Origin: Deltaproteobacteria bacterium
GTDB taxonomy: Bacteria > Desulfobacterota_B > Binatia > UBA9968
Length of the DNA: 58,555 nt
Direction: 5' to 3'
Assembly (NCBI GenBank): GCA_005879255.1
Contig: VBKY01000185.1
Span: 1 to 58,555 of the forward strand
The position numbers and the translations under genes were made by a program. The number at the start of each line of letters is the position of its first letter. Position 1 is the stretch's first letter. The notes under the pieces were generated by a model. That model worked only from the letters and a program-made list of their open reading frames with translations, was not told where the DNA came from and ran no database searches. Positions 54,459-58,555 of the stretch are shown here, piece after piece.

Positions 54459-54648
54459 GAAACTTCAACGGGACCCCGATGAAAATATTCGCGCGTGACA
54501 ACTCCAGGTAAATCATCACTGACAGATCTCTCGTTACCGCAGCTGACTGCGCGGTAATTCATCGTAAGTGGCCGGACCATACCACGAATCGGCGGGCAGA
54601 CAACAGAAATCTGTCCGGCACCGTGCTCGCGATCCGTCGGAGGCGACA

Positions 54649-54666
54649 ATACACTGACCAGTGTAT
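54649..54666. promoter_or_regulatory. Operator-like palindrome
   Basis: ATACACTG AC CAGTGTAT is a perfect 8+8 inverted repeat with a two-base centre, in the 380-base gap between the CoA transferase gene (minus) and the unknown gene at 54786 (plus). Length and symmetry fit a dimeric regulator site, and the position could control either gene. No regulator gene is near. The remainder of this gap shows nothing else. Confidence 0.4.
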
Positions 54667-54785
54667 CCGGGTGGTTGAGGACTCGTGTTTGACAAGTCGT
54701 TGAATGACTGAGTAAATCACGTCGTTGTGATTTTTAATCATCCGAATACACAGTCAGTAGCCTCAACAGTTCGGCATTGGAGTCT

Positions 54786-55331
54786 ATGATTCTCGAAGGA
54801 GACGCAGCGTGGCGATTCATAAAGGGGTACAAGAAGCTCCTCCTTGAGATTCACGGTGAAGGTGGGAGCCATGCCAAAGAGAATGTTGTCCCGAAGCTGG
54901 CGAGAGCCAGAGCGACGTTGATGGAACAGCCCACCTTGCTCCAGGAAGCACCCGCCCGCTTGGCGGCCAGGTCAGAGTCGATTGACCCAGAGGTGTTCCA
55001 AGCTGTGGCGAGCTTGGAAGTAAGAGAGTGGATATATCTAAGGGATACGAAAGTTCATTCGATCTTCATGGATGCTGCGACCAAGCGAGCGTTCGGGGTA
55101 CTGGGGCTGACCGAGCGTTTGCGCGATATCATTGGCGGATCTGGTGTTTCCCTTGAAGCTGGTCTTGTACATTATCGAGGGCGCTTCGTCTGCGACGGCG
55201 TCCTGAACACAACACTGTGGCTTGGTCCAAGCTACAAGAGGAGTTTCAACGCCGCCTTTGCGGAAATGAAAGCTGAGGGGCGGTTTTATGTCAAGTGCGA
55301 TGCCAATAGAGTATCGCATATCTCCGATTGA
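54786..55331 (+). CDS. Unrecognised 181-residue protein
   Basis: I do not recognise this protein. It has no signal peptide, no membrane segment and no obvious metal motif. The first half is helical and charged (WRFIKGYKKLLLEIHG, VVPKLARARATLME), the second mixed (VREWIYLRDTK, GVLGLTERLRDII, YRGRFVCDGVLNTTLW). The gene stands alone on its strand, about 170 bases before an ankyrin gene. GGAG a few bases before ATG 54786 suggests the start; TTG 54777 is also in frame. Base composition looks slightly less GC-rich than in its neighbours, so recent transfer is possible. Confidence 0.6.
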   Translation: MILEGDAAWRFIKGYKKLLLEIHGEGGSHAKENVVPKLARARATLMEQPTLLQEAPARLAARSESIDPEVFQAVASLEVREWIYLRDTKVHSIFMDAATKRAFGVLGLTERLRDIIGGSGVSLEAGLVHYRGRFVCDGVLNTTLWLGPSYKRSFNAAFAEMKAEGRFYVKCDANRVSHISD

Positions 55332-55502
55332 GTGTGCCCTTTCAGGTGCATACAATGCTCCGGAAGTCCGGAGCTGCGTGGCGTAGTCGAAACGCTTTGC
55401 GACAGCTTGAGGAAGGGGCGGCGGCCAAAAAGATCTATAAAGTTTGCCTGACCCTAGCCTCTAGTCCCTAGCCTCGGCACGTTCGAGCGCAAAGGACCAC
55501 CG

Positions 55503-55946
55503 ATGTCGAAGATTACCGACCTACACGATGCGGTAAAGCGAGGGAACCTCGCTGAGATAAAAAGGCTCCTTGAAGCAGACCGTTCGTTAGCGAATGCTCG
55601 CAGCGAAACGGATGTGAGAGGCACGTATCCTCTTCATGTCGCGGCTGAGTTTGGTCAAGCTGGCGCCGCGCGGCTGCTGCTCGATTACGGCGCGGACATT
55701 ACGCTGCTGGATTCCGAAAATGATGCGATCGCGCTTTGCTGGGCCGCATTTTTTGGTCGCCCCGATGTCGTGGCAGTGCTTCTGGCCGCCGGCTCAGAGC
55801 CGAGCCAACGTAACAAGCACGGCCTTACGCCGCTTGCGTGTGCACTGGGTGGAACACAAGGGCGATGGAAGCAATTTTCCAATGCCTCATTGGAGGATTG
55901 GCAAAAATCGCTGGAGGCTATCCGTCTGCACGGGGGTGTCGAGTGA
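55503..55946 (+). CDS. Ankyrin repeat protein
   Basis: A 147-residue protein made of about three to four ankyrin repeats: DLHDAVKRGNLAEIKRLLEA, then TYPLHVAAEFGQAGAARLLL with DYGADITLLD, ALCWAAFFGRPDVVAVLLAAG and GLTPLACALGG. Ankyrin repeats bind partner proteins; no target can be named. No signal peptide. It is convergent with the amidohydrolase gene downstream. Confidence 0.9.
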   Translation: MSKITDLHDAVKRGNLAEIKRLLEADRSLANARSETDVRGTYPLHVAAEFGQAGAARLLLDYGADITLLDSENDAIALCWAAFFGRPDVVAVLLAAGSEPSQRNKHGLTPLACALGGTQGRWKQFSNASLEDWQKSLEAIRLHGGVE

Positions 55947-55983
55947 GTGCCGTTAATTAGTCCGTTGTAACGTTGCCTGTCTT

Positions 55984-57069
55984 TTACAACCCATAAAACG
56001 TCTTCGCGTTGTCGTAGAGAATCTTTTGCACCGCCGATTGAGAAATCTCACCTCTGTCGGCGCGTTCTTTTAACAGCCGTGGAAATTCGTATTCCATCGA
56101 GGAATCGCGGTGCGTGTAGTCGGAGCCGACCATGAGGCCGTCTTCTCCGGCGACTTTTAGAATATAGGGCAAGTCTTCGTCGACTTGGCAGGTGACGTAC
56201 ATGCGGTTGGCTTTGAGCAATTCCGATGACAAGGTGTAGCGCGCGAACTGGCTGAACGTGCCGGCGCCGTCGGCGGACTTTTCCATGCGCCGTTTGAGTT
56301 CCCAAGCAATGAAGGGCACCCAGGAGCAGCCGGCCTCGATGATGCCGAAGCGGAGTTTAGGAAATTTCACCGGCAGTTGATGGCGGATGATCGTGTGGAA
56401 GGCATGCACGCTCGGCAATTGCGAGCGCATAAACGATCCCAGGGAAAATTCCCGCGCCGGGACAAAGTCCGGTGTGCCGGAGCCGATGTGAACGCAGATA
56501 GGCAAGTCCAAACGATTCGCTTCTTCGTAGAGCGGAAAAAAGTAGGGATCGGCCGGCCATTTGCCGGCCTCCAGGTCTCCCTTTTTTAAAATTCCGCAGG
56601 CGCCGTGATCCTTCGCAAATTGAAGTTCCTTGACCGACTCGTCCATGTTCATCAGCGGTGGCAGGCAGACCCAGCGCAAGCGACCGCGAGACTCGGCGCA
56701 GCGGTCGGCTAGCCAGCGGTTGTAGCTGCGTCTGAGCGCCAGCGAAACGTCCGGGCGCGTGGTCGCTTCCATTAAAAATAACGTGGGATAAAGCACCTGC
56801 ACCTCGGTGCCCATCGCGTCCATATCGCGCAGGCGCGCTTGCACGTCCAACAGTTCGCGTGTCTCGACCGTGGTGCGCGTGTTGTTATCGTCGCGCACGA
56901 ATCGCATCTGGCGGTGTCCGTCGATCAGCCAATAGCGCGTTGGCGTTTTAGACGGATCGACGCGGCTTGGATATTGAGTGATGGGTTTGAACTCCTGCTC
57001 GTCCTCGCTCAGATATTCCCACGTGGCTTCGGTTTCGTCGATGTGAGTATCGGCGTCGATGATCGGCAT
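55984..57069 (-). CDS. Amidohydrolase family 2 protein
   Basis: A 361-residue metal-dependent hydrolase or decarboxylase with the TIM-barrel fold (ACMSD-like). The N-terminal metal motif is IIDADTHID, the mid motif ICVHIGSG and the late GSDYTHRD includes the family Asp and His. Relatives decarboxylate aromatic acids or hydrolyse amides. AGGAGGT seven bases before the ATG at 57069 is decisive; the frame is open for 16 more codons. It is similar in style to the remnant at 31284-31397. Confidence 0.92.
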   Translation of the reverse strand: MPIIDADTHIDETEATWEYLSEDEQEFKPITQYPSRVDPSKTPTRYWLIDGHRQMRFVRDDNNTRTTVETRELLDVQARLRDMDAMGTEVQVLYPTLFLMEATTRPDVSLALRRSYNRWLADRCAESRGRLRWVCLPPLMNMDESVKELQFAKDHGACGILKKGDLEAGKWPADPYFFPLYEEANRLDLPICVHIGSGTPDFVPAREFSLGSFMRSQLPSVHAFHTIIRHQLPVKFPKLRFGIIEAGCSWVPFIAWELKRRMEKSADGAGTFSQFARYTLSSELLKANRMYVTCQVDEDLPYILKVAGEDGLMVGSDYTHRDSSMEYEFPRLLKERADRGEISQSAVQKILYDNAKTFYGL

Positions 57070-57237
57070 GTCCGCACCTCCTGCATCTGTCGCGGTTCTA
57101 TCAGAGATATTAATCACAAATGCTACAAGGCGCGCAAAGAAAAACCTTCACCTTTGCTCTATCCCGCAAAGCGGGCGAGGGGACAGATGCGGCACGCCGG
57201 ATTATGAGGAAAATGGCATGCCGTGATGAGCGAGAGA

Positions 57238-57270
57238 CAAACAAAAAGAGCCGTTCAGTTGAGCGGCTCT
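57238..57270 (-). terminator. Terminator-like hairpin without an obvious gene
   Basis: On the minus strand AGAGCCGCTC, four bases, GAACGGCTCT, followed by TTTTGTTTG. No minus-strand gene precedes it; only the plus-strand transporter wreck lies on that side. It may be left over from a deleted gene. Confidence 0.6.
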
Positions 57271-57299
57271 CTGCAACAAAGACGTTGATCTGACAGAAG

Positions 57300-57727
57300 G
57301 TGATTAGCCAGCAGATTCGGCAAAAAACTTGCCCGATTCGATGGGCGGGAAATTGCGGTTCTCCCAACCGGCTGGAAAAAAACTTTATCAAGGTTTTAGT
57401 CGTCACGTCTCCCCAGCGTGATTCTCGCCTGCCGAACGTGCCGACCCTCGAAGGGATCGCTCCAGCGGACAAAAACCCCCTGTTAGAAGCCATGTACTCC
57501 GTGCAAGGTCGGACATTCGCCATGCCGCCGGGGGGTCCCTCCCGAACGGGTGAAAATCCTGCGCGATGCATTTGCGGCCATGTTTAAAGACAAAGACTTT
57601 CAACAAGACGTCGATAAATTGGGTTGGAATGACGAGCTCATACGGGGCGACGAGCTGAACAAGAAAGTAGACGGGCTCGTCCACAATGAAATTGGCGATG
57701 GGCTTTTTTCGAAAAATATTGCAATAG
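57300..57727 (+). pseudogene. TctC/Bug-type tricarboxylate-binding protein, frameshifted and truncated
   Basis: The C-terminal third of a Bug-type receptor can be read in two frames: KVLVVTSPQRDSRLPNVPTL, continuing EAMYSVQGRTFAMPPG, then out of frame VPPERVKILRDAFAAMFKD and NKKVDGLVHNE. One extra G in the run at 57530-57535 explains the shift. The first two thirds, including the signal peptide, are missing, so the gene is also truncated at the 5' side. It is followed by TctB- and TctA-like fragments, the normal gene order of tripartite tricarboxylate transporters. Confidence 0.75.
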
Positions 57728-57736
57728 CGAGCTTTC

Positions 57737-58201
57737 GTGCCGATCCGTCATTTTGGCTCGCTTTTTTTTTGCCGCAGCATTGCCGTATTGGTCGGGACCG
57801 CGGCTCGCTTGGACTGGGATACGCGACTCTTCCCGTGGGCAATCGGAATACCCGCCTTGGCGCTGGCCGTGCGCCGGCTTCTTGCCGATTGGCGGAGCGC
57901 CGGCACGAATGCTGAGCCAGGGGAAGCAACGCGGTATGTCGGAGTCCTCGATATTCCGGTTGATCGCAGCATTCCGCCGGACGAAATGTTTCGACATACA
58001 GTGTGGACCGCATATTGGATTCTGACTTTTGCCTGCGGCATCTGGTTTTTGATCTCCGAAGCTAACGCGGGCAAGTTCAGCGCCGCGATTGTCGGCGGGT
58101 TAACGTTTCTATTTGTCTGGGCGTTGTTCGACCAGCTGATGCACCTCGCCTGGCCGGAAGCGGCGCTCTTCACGCTACTCCGATTCAAGGTCCTGCAATG
58201 A
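57737..58201 (+). CDS. TctB-like small membrane subunit, possibly broken at the 5' end
   Basis: A 154-residue reading with VLVGTAARLDWDTRLFPW and then three further hydrophobic stretches (WILTFACGIWFLI, AIVGGLTFLFVWALF, ALFTLLRF), typical of DUF1468/TctB membrane subunits. The first membrane helix seems spread over frames around the T run at 57758-57767 (FWLAFF, FFAAAL and IAVLV lie in three frames), so the 5' end is likely frameshifted and the GTG start is doubtful. Its TGA overlaps the ATG of the next fragment. Confidence 0.55.
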   Translation: MPIRHFGSLFFCRSIAVLVGTAARLDWDTRLFPWAIGIPALALAVRRLLADWRSAGTNAEPGEATRYVGVLDIPVDRSIPPDEMFRHTVWTAYWILTFACGIWFLISEANAGKFSAAIVGGLTFLFVWALFDQLMHLAWPEAALFTLLRFKVLQ

Positions 58202-58329
58202 CTGTTTTCGAGCTGCTCATTGATTTGATTTCGGCAGCATTTTCACTACAATCAAAGCGGTCGTTTAATTGGATCCATTTCCCTATCAATAGCCCTAAGA
58301 TCATGATATTTATGATTTATAGTGAGTGA
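58198..58329 (+). pseudogene. Possible TctA N-terminal fragment
   Basis: A 43-residue reading begins with ATG overlapping the stop of the TctB-like gene (ATGA), as TctA genes often do: MTVFELLIDLISAAFSLQ. After about 18 residues the hydrophobic pattern ends and the frame runs into unrelated, AT-rich sequence. A real TctA has about 500 residues. Identification rests mainly on position. Confidence 0.4.
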
Positions 58330-58555
58330 TAAAGCGGACATAGAAGCGGACATTTCAGCGGTCATGGATCGTAACGAAACCGTAGCGCTGATGGAGCCGC
58401 TGCTTATCGCCGAAGGTTCACGTCATCGCGGTGAACTTACCGATCTCGCGATCGAAGTGGCCGCCCGCTCGGCCGGATTCCGGCGCAGCCTGCCCGATGG
58501 TGTGCGCACTGCCCTGGCCGATCTGGTGCGAGCCATGAACTGCTACTACAGTAAT
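58322..58555 (+). CDS. Fic family protein, N-terminal part
   Basis: The window ends inside this gene. The 78 residues seen, with NETVALMEPLLIAEGSRHR, AARSAGFRRSLPDGV and LADLVRAMNCYYSN, match the helical N-terminus of Fic (AMP-transferring) proteins just before the inhibitory helix. The active-site HPFxxGNGR motif would be to the right. The start may be GTG 58322 or ATG 58364; both are in frame and neither has a good ribosome binding site. It follows the broken transporter genes directly, which suggests an insertion or deletion joint here. Confidence 0.75.
   Translation, partial: MSDKADIEADISAVMDRNETVALMEPLLIAEGSRHRGELTDLAIEVAARSAGFRRSLPDGVRTALADLVRAMNCYYSN

Noticed and set aside
1..58555. 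CRISPR array, tRNA genes, insertion sequences or prophage
   Set aside because: No regularly spaced repeats, cloverleaf-like sequences, transposase or phage genes were seen. The repeats found are short palindromes.

Overview
This window is a moderately GC-rich bacterial chromosome segment. It carries no rRNA, tRNA, CRISPR array or insertion sequence that I can see. Gene content points to an uncultured soil, sediment or groundwater heterotroph: many orphan solute-binding proteins, hydantoinase/oxoprolinase-type enzymes, a molybdenum hydroxylase, a Rieske dioxygenase, a reductive-dehalogenase-like protein, class III CoA transferase, luciferase-like oxidoreductase, amidohydrolases and PAS/GGDEF/EAL signalling. 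The style resembles metagenome lineages such as Binatota or former Deltaproteobacteria, Tectomicrobia, Rokubacteria or NC10. That placement is an inference from gene style; no marker gene is present.

Layout. 1-2,900 (minus): iron-type ABC permease (cut by the window edge) fed by two tandem-duplicated binding proteins. 3,000-8,750 (plus): hydantoinase-type B-A-B cluster. 8,800-11,440 (minus): PAS-GGDEF-EAL regulator. 11,960-12,250: broken SEC-C gene and a terminator. 12,300-16,070 (minus): three-subunit molybdenum hydroxylase operon. 16,400-18,160 (plus): Rieske ring-hydroxylating dioxygenase with a frameshifted alpha subunit. 18,500-21,760 (plus): patatin phospholipase plus a TIR/deoxyribosyltransferase-like, TPR, SLOG protein, a candidate nucleotide-signalled defence pair. 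21,830-24,480 (minus): GrdB/GrdE-like reductase pair in which grdB reads through an in-frame UGA, predicted to be selenocysteine. 24,760-26,260: DUF255 thioredoxin-fold protein. 26,300-30,000 (minus): peptide-type binding protein, and an LVIVD-propeller / rhodanese / truncated CopC operon. 30,270-34,280: NMT1-type binding protein, then a second iron-type binding protein and permease pair. 34,300-39,400: glyoxalase-fold proteins, luciferase-like oxidoreductase, PEP-mutase-family protein and two class II aldolases. 39,560-40,130: two gene wrecks. 40,390-44,750 (minus): secreted metallopeptidase and GH44 glycosidase with matching C-terminal Fn3 modules. 45,050-49,330 (plus): HD-GYP phosphodiesterase, lipoprotein-like hydrolase, iron-type binding protein. 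49,500-54,400 (minus): ferredoxin with reductive-dehalogenase-like protein, two NMT1 binding proteins, CoA transferase. 54,790-55,950 (plus): unknown protein and ankyrin protein. 55,980-57,070 (minus): amidohydrolase. 57,300-58,555 (plus): decayed tripartite tricarboxylate transporter followed by the start of a Fic protein.

Most enzymes look like peripheral catabolism: a ligand is captured by one of many binding proteins and modified by oxygenases, hydroxylases, hydrolases or aldolases. Several short palindromic or inverted repeats sit between genes, and at least eight genes are truncated or frameshifted, so the region is under active decay and rearrangement (some single-base shifts in homopolymers could be assembly errors). 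The two most interesting systems are the UGA-containing grdB/grdE pair and the patatin plus TIR-like/TPR/SLOG pair.
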